The notes beneath the pieces are model-generated. The model was not told the DNA's origin. It saw nothing but the letters and a program-made list of their open reading frames with translations, and made no database searches. A program made the translations under genes and the position numbers. DNA of 64,000 nt from Bacteroidales bacterium (GTDB lineage Bacteria > Bacteroidota > Bacteroidia > Bacteroidales > P3), in the NCBI GenBank assembly GCA_017616895.1, contig JAFZXE010000010.1:1-64000 (forward strand), in the 5' to 3' direction. Shown here piece by piece: positions 32,235 through 41,156 of the stretch. Position 1 is the stretch's first letter. Every line of letters begins with the position of its first letter.

Positions 32235-35030
32235 ATGAAACGCATAATTCTTGTAATCTGGAGCATTGTATTGTTACTCACGGTGGCACAGAAGGCAGAG
32301 GGCAGCCCTGCATTCCCCGGTCTGATTAGCTTTGAGCAGCCGGACGGGGCGAAGGTGAACATCTATCTGCGAGGCGACGAGAAGGTGCACTGGGCCGAGA
32401 CGGAGGACGGATATTCGCTGATGTACGACGAGAAGGGGTACTTGTGCTATGCCATGCGTACCGCCAACGGCGACATGGTGGCCTCGGAACTGCGAGCCAC
32501 TGAAATAAGCGAGCGTCCGGCGGAGGTAAGGATGATGCTATTGACAACACCGAAAAAGCTGAGATATAGCCACCAACAGGTGTCAAACTACCTAGCAGTG
32601 TGGAACCAAGTGGCGGCGGTGGAGCCGAAGGGAGGAAGAAGCAAGGCGCTGGTGGGACAGAAGAAGGCGCTGGTGGTGTTGTTTCAGACGCCCGACTGCC
32701 GACTGACCTACCGTAGGTCAGAGTTTCTAGCTCTGTTCAATCATGCTAATTACACCGAACACAATGCACATGGAAGCGTATATGACTACTACTACAGCGC
32801 CTCGAATGGGCAGTTCACACTGACTGTTGACGTGATAGGTCCAATTACGGCGGACCACAACATGGCGTACTACGGCAGCGACAACAGCGAGGGGGCGTAC
32901 TCGTTTGCGACAGAGGTAGCGAACAAAATAGAGGGAATGGCAAACTTCGCCGACTACGATAACGATGGAGACGGAGTGATAGACGGAATGCACATCATTT
33001 TCGCCGGACACGGCGAGGAAGCTGGAGCAAGTTCTGACAGGATTTGGTCGCACCAATGGTATGTATGGGACGCACCGACATATAACGGCGTGACATTTGG
33101 GAGATATTCGTGCTCACCAGAATTAAGCGGAAACTTCGGAAATAACATAACACGAATCGGCGTGATTTGCCACGAATTAGGTCATGTGTTTGGTGCTCCC
33201 GATTACTACGATACCGACTACGAGGGTAGCGGTGGAGAGTATAACGGACTTGGAAACTGGGACATCATGTCGAGTGGCTCGTGGAACGACAACGGGAGAA
33301 CACCGGCACGCCACGGGGCATATACGGCAGTGAACATCTATCAATGGACAACGGCTACCGTATTGACTGACCCACAGGCTATACGCATTCCGCAAACGTC
33401 AATACAACATGACGTATATCGGATAAACACTTCAACTAACGGAGACTATTTCCTTCTGGAAAACCGTCAGAAGAAGGGATTCGACCTATCAATTCCAGGG
33501 CACGGACTTATTGTCTATCATGTGCACTCGAACGCTCACGGCTCTTCAGTGTCTAACAGCACACATCCACAACAGCTGTATGTCATGAGTGCTTCAAACG
33601 GTATTCAGGCACCCGACTCATCGCCTTCTTCATACGGAATTACCAACTCTAACAGCACGCCATTTCCCGGCACACAACACAAAGACTCGCTGACGGACAA
33701 CAGCACGCCCTGGCTGAGGCCGTGGTCGGGAGCGGCGAACAACACTCCGCTGTGGAACATCCAGGAGAGCCCGTCGGACAGCTCGGTCTTTTTCTACTTC
33801 AAACAGGTGTCACCCATAACGCCGACATATCTGGAAGCGCACTACACTTCAGAATACACAGCGACAGCCAACTGGGACGCCATAGGTGCGTACCCATCGC
33901 TGGTGCTGGTATCGAGAGACGCAAACTTCTTCACACCTGTTGACGAATACACCACGGGCGACACACTTGAGAACGGCAACATTGTGGTATATAGCGGGAA
34001 CGCGCTGAACAGAGTCGGTTTTACGATTGATTCGTCCGAGGTGCCCGACACATTGTATTTCAAACTGTTCGTCAACATAAACGGAGACTATATAGAAGGT
34101 CCCGTGGCGATGGCTGTGCCATACGAATACTACCAGCCGAGACCGGCGACAATCGAAGCCACCTACACAGAGGAGAGAACCGTGGAGGTGAACTGGACGA
34201 CCTCGGAAGAGTGCCAGATGCTGGTACTTATGTCGAGCGACAATGTGTTCGACACGCCTTACGGTTCATACACCGTAGGTGATGTTACAGCAAACGGCGA
34301 CGTGGTGTTCTATTACGGCGACGAGGTGTTCAACGGGACATACAACGTGCCAGAAGATGCAAGCCCCGATACCATATACTTCAAGCTGTTCTGCCGCCTG
34401 CACGGCGACCAGTATTCAGACGGACTTGTCGATGCAGCGTTGCCTTACGAGTTCTTCAAGCCACGTCCGACAATGCTGAATGTGGCATATACGGAAAGCA
34501 ACCACATAGAGGCAGCGTGGGCATCGTCGGAGCCTTGCAGGATGTTGGTGCTGATGTCGGCAGACAGGGTATTCGACACGCCCTACGGCACATACACCAC
34601 GGGAGAATACACACCTGGCGGCGACATGGTATATTACTATGGCGAGGAGCTGCACAACCGAGGATACAACATTCCGAGAGGAAGCATAGCCGACACTATG
34701 TACTTCAAATTTTTCTGCCGCTACTATGGCGACGACTACTCGAACGGAATAACGGCAACGGCAGTGCCGCTGGCGGTAAATGGCATTGACGAGGCTGAAA
34801 ACACCGAATTCGTCATCATGCCGAACCCTGCAAGCGACAGAATTACGGTGCAGCTGACAGGCGGAGAGGATGCGAAGCTGGTTATAACCGATATGCTTGG
34901 CAGACAAGTCGTAACGAAACAGATGAACGGCAGCATAACCATAGACACCTCGAACCTGCCACGCGGGACATACGTGGTGGCAGTGGAGACTGCGGAAGGT
35001 CGAAGCATAAAGAAACTGATGCTGCAATAG
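32235..35030 (+). CDS. M6-family secreted metalloprotease with T9SS sorting domain
   Basis: A secreted zinc protease of 931 residues. Signal peptide (about 1-22), propeptide-like part to about 140, catalytic domain about 145-450 with HELGHVFGAPDYYD (H313, E314, H317, and the downstream aspartate) and DYDNDGDGVIDG before it, a likely calcium site. Three homologous beta-repeat units follow at about 530-830 (each containing LVLMSSDNVFDTPYG-like and YFKLFCRLHGD-like strands). The end is a T9SS type A domain (FVIMPNPASDRI, LVITDMLGRQVV, LPRGTYVVAVET). It would be exported by the type IX system, likely to degrade host or dietary protein. Confidence 0.93.
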   Translation: MKRIILVIWSIVLLLTVAQKAEGSPAFPGLISFEQPDGAKVNIYLRGDEKVHWAETEDGYSLMYDEKGYLCYAMRTANGDMVASELRATEISERPAEVRMMLLTTPKKLRYSHQQVSNYLAVWNQVAAVEPKGGRSKALVGQKKALVVLFQTPDCRLTYRRSEFLALFNHANYTEHNAHGSVYDYYYSASNGQFTLTVDVIGPITADHNMAYYGSDNSEGAYSFATEVANKIEGMANFADYDNDGDGVIDGMHIIFAGHGEEAGASSDRIWSHQWYVWDAPTYNGVTFGRYSCSPELSGNFGNNITRIGVICHELGHVFGAPDYYDTDYEGSGGEYNGLGNWDIMSSGSWNDNGRTPARHGAYTAVNIYQWTTATVLTDPQAIRIPQTSIQHDVYRINTSTNGDYFLLENRQKKGFDLSIPGHGLIVYHVHSNAHGSSVSNSTHPQQLYVMSASNGIQAPDSSPSSYGITNSNSTPFPGTQHKDSLTDNSTPWLRPWSGAANNTPLWNIQESPSDSSVFFYFKQVSPITPTYLEAHYTSEYTATANWDAIGAYPSLVLVSRDANFFTPVDEYTTGDTLENGNIVVYSGNALNRVGFTIDSSEVPDTLYFKLFVNINGDYIEGPVAMAVPYEYYQPRPATIEATYTEERTVEVNWTTSEECQMLVLMSSDNVFDTPYGSYTVGDVTANGDVVFYYGDEVFNGTYNVPEDASPDTIYFKLFCRLHGDQYSDGLVDAALPYEFFKPRPTMLNVAYTESNHIEAAWASSEPCRMLVLMSADRVFDTPYGTYTTGEYTPGGDMVYYYGEELHNRGYNIPRGSIADTMYFKFFCRYYGDDYSNGITATAVPLAVNGIDEAENTEFVIMPNPASDRITVQLTGGEDAKLVITDMLGRQVVTKQMNGSITIDTSNLPRGTYVVAVETAEGRSIKKLMLQ

Positions 35031-35052
35031 CAGAAATTCTGCACAAACAATA

Positions 35053-35088
35053 AACGCCTGTACGATGAAACGTGCAGGCGTTTTTGTT
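35053..35088 (+). terminator. Terminator after the M6 protease
   Basis: AACGCCTGTACG pairs with CGTGCAGGCGTT around ATGAAA, followed by TTTGTTG. Confidence 0.9.
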
Positions 35089-35142
35089 GTTTAGTTGTCA
35101 ACTGCCACATAGGCGGTTGTTGGGGGATACCTGGAGTGGTGT

Positions 35143-35745
35143 TCAGATATGATGGAACCTCATTCCGCACTTGCAAGCCGATTCGCCGTCGGTCTCGTCT
35201 TTGTCACCCACCATCAATGTTTCCGACGGGGCGACACCGAGTTGCTGGCATACGGCGAGAAGCGATTCTTTGCAAGGTTTCAGGCCTCCCATCCTGGGTG
35301 CGTCGGCCACCACGTCGGCCCACTCCCTTTTGAATCCCAAGGTAGCGAGCCGCTCTTCGACACATCCATAGTCGGAATAGACGGCAACCTTTATGCCTTG
35401 TGCCTTCAAAGCAGGCAACAATTCAGACACCCAAGGGCGAAGTGTATAATGTTTTTTCAGCACCTTAATCATGGTCGGCATGTAACGGTGGTCGTACCAC
35501 CATTTCACCCTTTTTGCGGAGAGATGGGAGAGGATAGCCACCTTGCCGTAAAGGGTTTCGTAGTAGGTGCGTTCGTCACCAAAATAGACGCCCGAAAGGG
35601 TTTTGCGAGCCTTGCGCTCGTTGTTCAAGACGAACATATAGAGCGGATCGGCCAAGACAAGATGAAGCGGCAGGCGTGACTTGTCGAACAGGGTCCCGTC
35701 AACATCAAAGACCACAGCCTTGATACCTTCTAAATCTAACTGCAT
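35143..35745 (-). CDS. HAD-superfamily phosphatase
   Basis: A 200-residue hydrolase of the haloacid dehalogenase type. Motif I is FDVDGTLF with D14 and D16, motif II the serine in AVYSDYG, motif III the lysine of GGLKPCKES and motif IV GDKDETDGE. The cap is inserted after motif I (subclass I). It hydrolyses small phosphomonoesters; substrate unknown. It is last in a minus-strand pair, 22 bp after the GH3 gene. Confidence 0.9.
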   Translation of the reverse strand: MQLDLEGIKAVVFDVDGTLFDKSRLPLHLVLADPLYMFVLNNERKARKTLSGVYFGDERTYYETLYGKVAILSHLSAKRVKWWYDHRYMPTMIKVLKKHYTLRPWVSELLPALKAQGIKVAVYSDYGCVEERLATLGFKREWADVVADAPRMGGLKPCKESLLAVCQQLGVAPSETLMVGDKDETDGESACKCGMRFHHI

Positions 35746-35767
35746 CGGATTATGATGTTTCGCCCGA

Positions 35768-37459
35768 TTATTTGATTACGAGATCTTTGAACTTAGCATG
35801 ACGTTTTTCGTCCTGCAGCAGGAGGTTGAGCTTGAACTGTCCGTCGCGAGCGCCTTCCTTGATGCAACGCTCTTTGAACTGCTCGAACGACTCTTTCACC
35901 AGGCGGAAAGTCAAAGCATCTTTCAAACGCAACGAATCACGCTTAGCCTTGTACTCGATGTTGATGTCCTTCAACGCCGCATCGACGGCCTCGGTGAATC
36001 TCTCTGCCTGTTCCTGGCTTACCGACTGGTCGGCAAACTCGTAATAGAAGTTGTAGCGCGAAGCCTCGAGTTCAGCGAATCCGATGAAGAAACGAGTCTT
36101 CAAGCCGGTGTCGGCTTCTGCTTTGTGGACAGCCTCTATAAACTGACGCTCGTAGAGTTTTTCGCCAGTCATAGTCACGATGCCGTGTGTTTTCTGAATC
36201 ATGTGCATCGTAGGCGTGTTGTTGTAGTTCGGGCCAACTTCGAGGAGGTCGTTCATATTGTAGCGATAGAGGCCAGCGTAGGTGGTCACGTATGGACAGT
36301 AGCGCTTGCCCTGTTCGAGTTCATGCAGCTGGTAGAAGGTCGGATTGGGGTTGTCCATATCCTCTTCCTTGATGAACTCGTAGTAGTGGTAGTGGGGGAA
36401 CATGACGGTGTTGAGCGTATCGTCCATCACCAATCCGAAACGGCACTCGGACGAGAAGTAGCCGAACTCCTGATGCAGCATGTGCTCGGGGAAAGAATGC
36501 TCGAACTTGTCGAGATAGACCTTCGTGTTGCCGCATTTCCATGTGTTGAGAATCTGCAGGTTGGGCCAATAGTGCTTAGGCAGCACATCGCCGTATTTTG
36601 CACGCAGGTCGCGCAGTTCCTTAGCACGTTTCGGGTTGGGTTTCAGGCAAGCCTCGAGTTCCTTGCGGATTTCGGGGTCGATATTCAGGTCGGCCTTCAG
36701 CGTACCTTTTTCGATATCGTTGACATAGTCGTCGTAGTAGCGGTTCACGTTGTTCTGAAGCTCCACTATGGTCGAAGGGTTGGCGGTGACGATGAGGGTG
36801 ATGTCCTGCTCGATGCCCATACGCATAAGCACGTAGTAGCGCGAGGTGTAGTCGGCAATCGAATAGACACACTGCGGGTTGGAGTAGAGTTTCTTCACGA
36901 AAGCGGGGCAGTCGCGCTGGGTGACACCCGACACAGAGCCATAGACGGTGCCGTCGGGAGCGTAGCCTTCGATCACCTTGCCCACGATGGAGAGAATTTT
37001 GCCGGCAAAGACCTTGTGGCGGTTCTGGATGAAGTTGTAGAGCCACACCTTGGTCATCTTGCCGTAGATGGTCTTGAGATATTTCTCGGTGATGGGAATC
37101 CATTTAGGTTCGGCCGTCGAGCCAGAGGTGGTGGCGTAGAGAACCGGCTTGCCCGGGAAGAGGATGTCGCTCTCGCCGTTCTTGTGACGGTCAACGTAGG
37201 GACGGAAGTCCTCATACTCGTTGGGGTGTATCTGTTCGCGATAGCGTTTGTAGAGTTCTTCGTCGGTTTCAGCAGCCAGGATATAGTCGAACTTGTGTTC
37301 CTTGCCATACACCGTGTCTTTTGCGTAAGTCAGAATGCCTCTGAGCGTCTGCTCGCTCGCCTTGCGGGGATTTTTGGTTGCCTTCTGAAGCGCAATGTAC
37401 TGTATGCCGCCAGCCATACCCAGCAGCAGGTTCGGAACAATCATATTACTAATTTTCAT
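35768..37459 (-). CDS. GH3-family (auxin-responsive-promoter-like) adenylate-forming enzyme
   Basis: A cytoplasmic enzyme of 563 residues related to plant GH3 acyl-acid amido synthetases. The phosphate-binding loop YATTSGSTAEPKWIPIT lies at about 108-124, followed by the GH3-typical YVTTYAGLYRYNMNDLLEV near 395 and a C-terminal ligation domain (GIVTMTGEKLYE onward). Such bacterial GH3 proteins probably activate a carboxylic acid with ATP and join it to an amine; substrate unknown. A TATCTTTG box lies 35 bp upstream. The HAD phosphatase gene follows. Confidence 0.87.
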   Translation of the reverse strand: MKISNMIVPNLLLGMAGGIQYIALQKATKNPRKASEQTLRGILTYAKDTVYGKEHKFDYILAAETDEELYKRYREQIHPNEYEDFRPYVDRHKNGESDILFPGKPVLYATTSGSTAEPKWIPITEKYLKTIYGKMTKVWLYNFIQNRHKVFAGKILSIVGKVIEGYAPDGTVYGSVSGVTQRDCPAFVKKLYSNPQCVYSIADYTSRYYVLMRMGIEQDITLIVTANPSTIVELQNNVNRYYDDYVNDIEKGTLKADLNIDPEIRKELEACLKPNPKRAKELRDLRAKYGDVLPKHYWPNLQILNTWKCGNTKVYLDKFEHSFPEHMLHQEFGYFSSECRFGLVMDDTLNTVMFPHYHYYEFIKEEDMDNPNPTFYQLHELEQGKRYCPYVTTYAGLYRYNMNDLLEVGPNYNNTPTMHMIQKTHGIVTMTGEKLYERQFIEAVHKAEADTGLKTRFFIGFAELEASRYNFYYEFADQSVSQEQAERFTEAVDAALKDINIEYKAKRDSLRLKDALTFRLVKESFEQFKERCIKEGARDGQFKLNLLLQDEKRHAKFKDLVIK

Positions 37460-37493
37460 AGTGTTGAGTTTATATTTTTTACAAAAATTTTTG

Positions 37494-37501
37494 CAAAGAT
37501 A
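37494..37501 (-). promoter_or_regulatory. -7 box for the GH3-family gene
   Basis: TATCTTTG on the minus strand, about 35 bp before the start codon. Confidence 0.6.
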
Positions 37502-37670
37502 ATCTATTTCATTGAAAACAGGGTGTTTTGGAACAAACTTTTTATTTTGGTACTATAAATGATACGCTGAAAAGGTGATAAAAAAGATGCATATATAGCT
37601 GAATATGAATGATATTGTGAATAAAACCCATTTAAACCAAGCGTTCAACAGCATATAAATCAAGGTTTTA

Positions 37671-37746
37671 ACATATCAAGTCCGTATCAAAGCCATATCA
37701 AAGTCATATCAAAGTCATGTGAAAGTCATATCAAAGCCGTATGATA
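37671..37746 (+). repeat. Tandem repeat, unit about 11 bp (CATATCAAAGT)
   Basis: About six units of the form CGTATCAAAGC or CATATCAAAGT, ending in TATGATATG. It is the inverse orientation of the unit at 6569-6609. The rest of the 350-bp stretch before uvrB holds no gene. Confidence 0.85.
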
Positions 37747-37782
37747 TGAAAAGATTAGGCATGCGGGTGTGAAAAATATGTG

Positions 37783-37790
37783 TAATTTTG
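37783..37790 (+). promoter_or_regulatory. -7 box for uvrB
   Basis: TAATTTTG, 20 bp before the uvrB start codon. Confidence 0.65.
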
Positions 37791-37810
37791 TAGCCCCAAA
37801 CTAATGAGGG

Positions 37811-39865
37811 ATGGACTTTGAACTGATATCTGAATTTGCGCCTATGGGCGACCAGCCGGAAGCTATACAGCAACTGGTTGACGGCATCAACGCCGGCCAA
37901 CGGGCACAGGTGCTGCTGGGCGTCACGGGGTCGGGTAAGACGTTCACCGTAGCCAACGTGATCGCCAAACTGAACCGTCCGACGCTGGTGATGAGCCACA
38001 ACAAAACCCTTGCGGCTCAGCTCTACGGTGAATTCAAACAGTTCTTTCCAAACAACGCGGTGGAGTATTTCGTGAGCTACTACGACTACTACCAACCCGA
38101 GGCATATATCCCTGCAACAAACACCTACATCGAGAAAGACCTGCAGATAAACGACGAACTCGACAAGCTACGCCTGCGCGCCTCGTCGGCGCTTCTGAGT
38201 GGTCGCCGCGACGTGATAGTGGTATGCTCGGTGAGCTGCATCTACGGCATCGGCAACCCAGAAAGTTTCAAAGAAAGCACCATTCATATCAAATCGGGCG
38301 AGAAACTGGTGCGCGACCACCTGCTGACACAGCTGCTCGACGCTCAGTATGTGCGCAACGAGATAGAGTTCGTCAACGGACGCTTCCGCGTCAAAGGCGA
38401 CACCGTCGATATCTTCCCCTCCTTCGCCGACTTCTGCTACCGCGTCTGTTTCTGGGACGACGAGATAGAAAGCATCGAAAGCTTCGACCCCGTGAGCGGA
38501 CAGACGCTGGAAAAAATGAATGAAGCGTATATCTATCCCGCAAGCAACTTCATAACCTCGAAGGACAGCATGTCTGAGGTGCTACACCAGATTCAGACGG
38601 ACATGTTCGAGCGACGCGACTGGTTCAAAGAACAGGGGCGCAACCTCGAAGCGGCAAGACTCGAAGAGCGGGTGAACTACGATATCGAGATGATTGCCGA
38701 ACTGGGCTACTGCAGCGGCATCGAGAACTACTCGCGCTATTTCGACGGACGCCGCGAAGGCAGCCGCCCATTCTGCCTCATCGACTATTTCCCCGACGAC
38801 TTCCTGCTGGTGGTCGATGAAAGCCACGTAACCATACCGCAGATTCGAGCCATGTATGGCGGCGACCGCAGCCGCAAGACGTCTCTGGTGGAATACGGAT
38901 TCCGTCTGCCGTCGGCACTCGACAACCGCCCGCTGACCTACGACGAGTTCTACGACCTGACCCACCAGACGATATATATCAGCGCCACACCGGCCGAGTA
39001 TGAGCTGGCGGAGGCCGAAGGCGTGGTGGTGGAGCAGGTGATACGTCCTACAGGTTTGCTCGACCCTGTGGTGGAGGTTCGTCCCGCCATCAACCAAGTG
39101 GACGACCTGCTCGACGAGATTGAGAAGACCGTCTATAAGAAAGAGCGAGTGCTGGTGACCACGCTGACCAAGCGAATGGCCGAAGAGCTGTCGTCATACC
39201 TTATAAACCTCGGCATACGCACCAAATACATCCACTCCGATGTCGATACGCTCGAACGTGTGGAGATTATGCGTGATCTGCGTATGGGAGTGTTCGACGT
39301 GTTGGTGGGTGTGAACCTCCTGCGCGAAGGACTCGACCTGCCCGAGGTGTCGTTGGTGGCGATACTCGACGCCGACAAGGAGGGATTCCTCCGCAGCGAC
39401 CGTGCGCTGATTCAAACCATAGGACGTGCGGCACGTAACATCCACAGCAAAGCTATCCTCTACGGCGACACGATAACCGGAAGCATGCAACGCGCCATAG
39501 ACGAAACCAACCGCCACCGCGAGAAGCAGATAAAGTACAATATCGAGCACCACATAGTTCCGAAGCAGATAGTGAAAAGCACCGAAGCCATCCTCGGTAG
39601 CACATCGGTGATAGAGCGAGCCGCAGAGGAACGCAACGAAAACAAAGCACCCGAACCGCCCAACATACCCAACATCGCCGCTTCGCCCTACGCGCTCAAC
39701 ACCCCAGCTTCACACAGCAGCCGAGCCGCCGAAGAGCAACAGAATTATAGCAGACAGCAGTCGGCAGTCAGCGGTCAGCAGTCAGAGGAATCCCCAATTC
39801 AAAATTCAAAATTCAAAAAAGCTCGATTCCCGCAGCAAAGAGCAGCTAAGAAAAGACATCCGTGA
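37811..39865 (+). CDS. uvrB: UvrABC excinuclease subunit B, reading frame broken before the UVR domain
   Basis: UvrB is the DNA-damage-verifying helicase of nucleotide excision repair; it is loaded by UvrA and then recruits UvrC. Walker A GVTGSGKT is at 37-44, the damage-binding beta-hairpin [12 protein letters not shown] at about 93-104, VVDESH and the helicase motifs follow, and the conserved core runs to about residue 600. The last 60 residues of this frame are not UvrB-like: QQSAVSGQQ and [10 protein letters not shown] are translated short repeats. The true C-terminal UVR domain lies in another frame at 39822-39980. As written the protein lacks the UvrC-binding helix-loop-helix. Confidence 0.95.
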   Translation: MDFELISEFAPMGDQPEAIQQLVDGINAGQRAQVLLGVTGSGKTFTVANVIAKLNRPTLVMSHNKTLAAQLYGEFKQFFPNNAVEYFVSYYDYYQPEAYIPATNTYIEKDLQINDELDKLRLRASSALLSGRRDVIVVCSVSCIYGIGNPESFKESTIHIKSGEKLVRDHLLTQLLDAQYVRNEIEFVNGRFRVKGDTVDIFPSFADFCYRVCFWDDEIESIESFDPVSGQTLEKMNEAYIYPASNFITSKDSMSEVLHQIQTDMFERRDWFKEQGRNLEAARLEERVNYDIEMIAELGYCSGIENYSRYFDGRREGSRPFCLIDYFPDDFLLVVDESHVTIPQIRAMYGGDRSRKTSLVEYGFRLPSALDNRPLTYDEFYDLTHQTIYISATPAEYELAEAEGVVVEQVIRPTGLLDPVVEVRPAINQVDDLLDEIEKTVYKKERVLVTTLTKRMAEELSSYLINLGIRTKYIHSDVDTLERVEIMRDLRMGVFDVLVGVNLLREGLDLPEVSLVAILDADKEGFLRSDRALIQTIGRAARNIHSKAILYGDTITGSMQRAIDETNRHREKQIKYNIEHHIVPKQIVKSTEAILGSTSVIERAAEERNENKAPEPPNIPNIAASPYALNTPASHSSRAAEEQQNYSRQQSAVSGQQSEESPIQNSKFKKARFPQQRAAKKRHP
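39751..39818 (+). repeat. Two short tandem repeats inside the end of uvrB
   Basis: First AGCAGTC/AGCGGTC units (39751-39787), then three ATTCAAA units (39797-39818). Both families occur in intergenic regions of this window. The stretch lies between the conserved UvrB core and the out-of-frame UVR domain. Confidence 0.85.
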
Positions 39866-39980
39866 AGCACAGCGCAAGATGCAGATAGCCGCAAAAGAGA
39901 TGGATTTCATGGCTGCCGCCAAATACCGCGACGAGATAAAAGCGATGCAAGCCGCCCTCAACGACGCCCGCGGCGACTAA
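39822..39980 (+). pseudogene. uvrB: Detached UVR domain of uvrB in the +1 frame
   Basis: Read in the frame one base ahead of uvrB, the sequence encodes [17 protein letters not shown], then AAKEMDFMAAAKYRDEIKAM and a stop. This is the UVR (UvrB/UvrC) motif with the usual aromatic/alanine core and RDEI. The frame stays open upstream through the repeats but has no start codon. A one-base gain or two-base loss in the repeats or in the A6 run at 39815-39820 would explain the break. It could also be joined by ribosomal or transcriptional slippage, or reflect a sequence error. Confidence 0.8.
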
Positions 39981-40032
39981 CCCCACCCATTAGACCTAAA
40001 GGACCCGCTTGACTTATTAGACTTATTAGACC

Positions 40033-40071
40033 TATCAACATAAAACATATCAACGTAAAACATATCAACAA
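40033..40071 (+). repeat. Short tandem repeat (ATCAACATAAAACAT family)
   Basis: Three units of ATCAACATAAAACAT form. The reverse complement family (GTTGATATGTTTTAT) lies at 42147-42196. Confidence 0.75.
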
Positions 40072-40075
40072 AAAT

Positions 40076-40109
40076 AAAAGGACTCCATTTCTGAAGTCCT
40101 TTTATTTTT
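40076..40109. terminator. Bidirectional terminator between uvrB and tRNA-Cys
   Basis: AAAAGGACT pairs with AGTCCTTTT around a short loop (with a few further pairs), with A-runs and T-runs on both sides. Confidence 0.85.
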
Positions 40110-40110
40110 G

Positions 40111-40181
40111 AGGTCGCTTCCGGATTTGAACCGGAGTAGCAGGTTTTGCAGACCTGTGCCTAGCCCCTCGGCCAAACGACC
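40111..40181 (-). tRNA. tRNA-Cys (anticodon GCA)
   Basis: On the minus strand the gene begins GGTCGTTTGGCCGAGGGG and ends AAGCGACCT. The 7-bp acceptor stem closes with one G-T pair, the discriminator is T as expected for cysteine tRNAs, and CAGGTCTGCAAAACCTG gives anticodon GCA. Length 71 nt without CCA. Confidence 0.94.
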
Positions 40182-40202
40182 TTTTTACTTGCTAAAGTTT
40201 TG

Positions 40203-40210
40203 CAAAAGTA
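40203..40210 (-). promoter_or_regulatory. -7 box for tRNA-Cys
   Basis: TACTTTTG on the minus strand, about 22 bp before the tRNA 5' end. Confidence 0.6.
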
Positions 40211-40246
40211 CACATTTCTTGCAAACTGACAAAATATTTTTGCTCA

Positions 40247-41020
40247 TCAGCCGTAAACTTTCACCTCAATACCCTCTTTTCTAATTATTTGCGCATACCG
40301 CTCAAGTTCTTCTACCGAGAGTTTCCGCAAGTCTTTTTCGGGGGTTGCGCGGTCGAGTGCGTACAACATTACATATCTTGGACGTATCCGTTTCAGATAG
40401 CCAAGATAGGGTGTGAACTCGCTGTCGATGATGTTGCTTACACGCTGGCCATCGCTGTAGCCGTCAAACAGCAGCGTCTGTATGATGCCTCTGTTGCCGA
40501 ACGCGATGAGGTTGTTTAGCAGCTCATCCCACGAGCATCCCATCTCGTTGTTTTTGTTTATCAGCTGCCGCATGTGCTCTGTCCCTGCATCGAGCTTCAG
40601 CACAGGGTTGTCGAGCTTCATCACCGCGTCGAATATCTCCTTGCGTTTCAGCTGTGTGGCGTTGGTGAGAAGCGTGGTGGCGGCTTCTGGATAGTATTTG
40701 TCGCGCATCTCCCTAACCACATCCACCATCTCGGGGAAGTGAGGATAGAGCGTCGGCTCACCGTTGCCGGCAAAGGTGAACGAATCCACTTTCGCACCCT
40801 CCGCCTTCAGCTGCTCAAGCCGTTTCTGGAGAAGACCTTTCAACTCGTCGGGTGTGGCATATACCATCTCCTGGTTCTCGCTTTCGCGGTTCCAGCCACA
40901 TTCGCAGTAGATGCAGTCGTATGAGCAGTATTTATGTTTGAGCGGCAGGAGGTTCACCCCCAGCGAAGAGCCGAGCCGCCGACTGTGTATAGGTCCTACT
41001 ATGGAATTTTCGAATAACAT
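40247..41020 (-). CDS. Radical SAM protein
   Basis: A cytoplasmic iron-sulfur enzyme of 257 residues. The CxxxCxxC cluster motif is CSYDCIYC (C32, C36, C39) after SLGVNLLPLKHK; FTFAGNGEPTLYP follows, with the GxGEP part as in SAM-binding strand 2. The motif order resembles the family with YfkB-like or other small-radical-SAM annotations; the product is unknown. The frame extends upstream to 41071, but the extra 17 residues (MSIHNSQFTIHSSQFTI) are translated from an ATTGTGAA repeat, so ATG at 41020 is the start chosen. Confidence 0.85.
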   Translation of the reverse strand: MLFENSIVGPIHSRRLGSSLGVNLLPLKHKYCSYDCIYCECGWNRESENQEMVYATPDELKGLLQKRLEQLKAEGAKVDSFTFAGNGEPTLYPHFPEMVDVVREMRDKYYPEAATTLLTNATQLKRKEIFDAVMKLDNPVLKLDAGTEHMRQLINKNNEMGCSWDELLNNLIAFGNRGIIQTLLFDGYSDGQRVSNIIDSEFTPYLGYLKRIRPRYVMLYALDRATPEKDLRKLSVEELERYAQIIRKEGIEVKVYG

Positions 41021-41027
41021 GATTGTG

Positions 41028-41078
41028 AATTGTGAAGAGTGAATTGTGAATTGTGAATTGTGAATTGACAAATGAATC
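41028..41078 (+). repeat. Short tandem repeat (ATTGTGA family)
   Basis: Five units of GTGAATT or GTGAAGA form follow each other. It adds an artefactual start to the radical SAM frame. Confidence 0.75.
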
Positions 41079-41156
41079 TGCTAACTGCTAATTGCTGACT
41101 GCTGACCGCTAACTGCCGACCGCTGCCTACTCAACCGCCCTGTGCGGGCACGCACC
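41079..41156 (+). repeat. Dispersed repeat element (AGCAGTC units plus a GTGCGTGCCCGCAC hairpin)
   Basis: On the minus strand this reads GGTGCGTGCCCGCACAGGGC, then GGTTGAGTAGG and 7-bp AGC-type units. About 60 bp match 56068-56130 with one visible difference. The hairpin end is also present at 62598-62620. Here it forms the 3' end of ddl. Confidence 0.85.

Noticed and set aside
35798-37558. Long plus-strand frame of 586 codons opposite the GH3 gene
   Set aside because: It is the antisense shadow of a well-recognised enzyme; its composition (H, V, L rich) is typical of reverse-complement frames.
41021-41071. N-terminal extension MSIHNSQFTIHSSQFTI of the radical SAM protein
   Set aside because: It is the translation of the ATTGTGA repeat; the conserved domain begins at ATG 41020.
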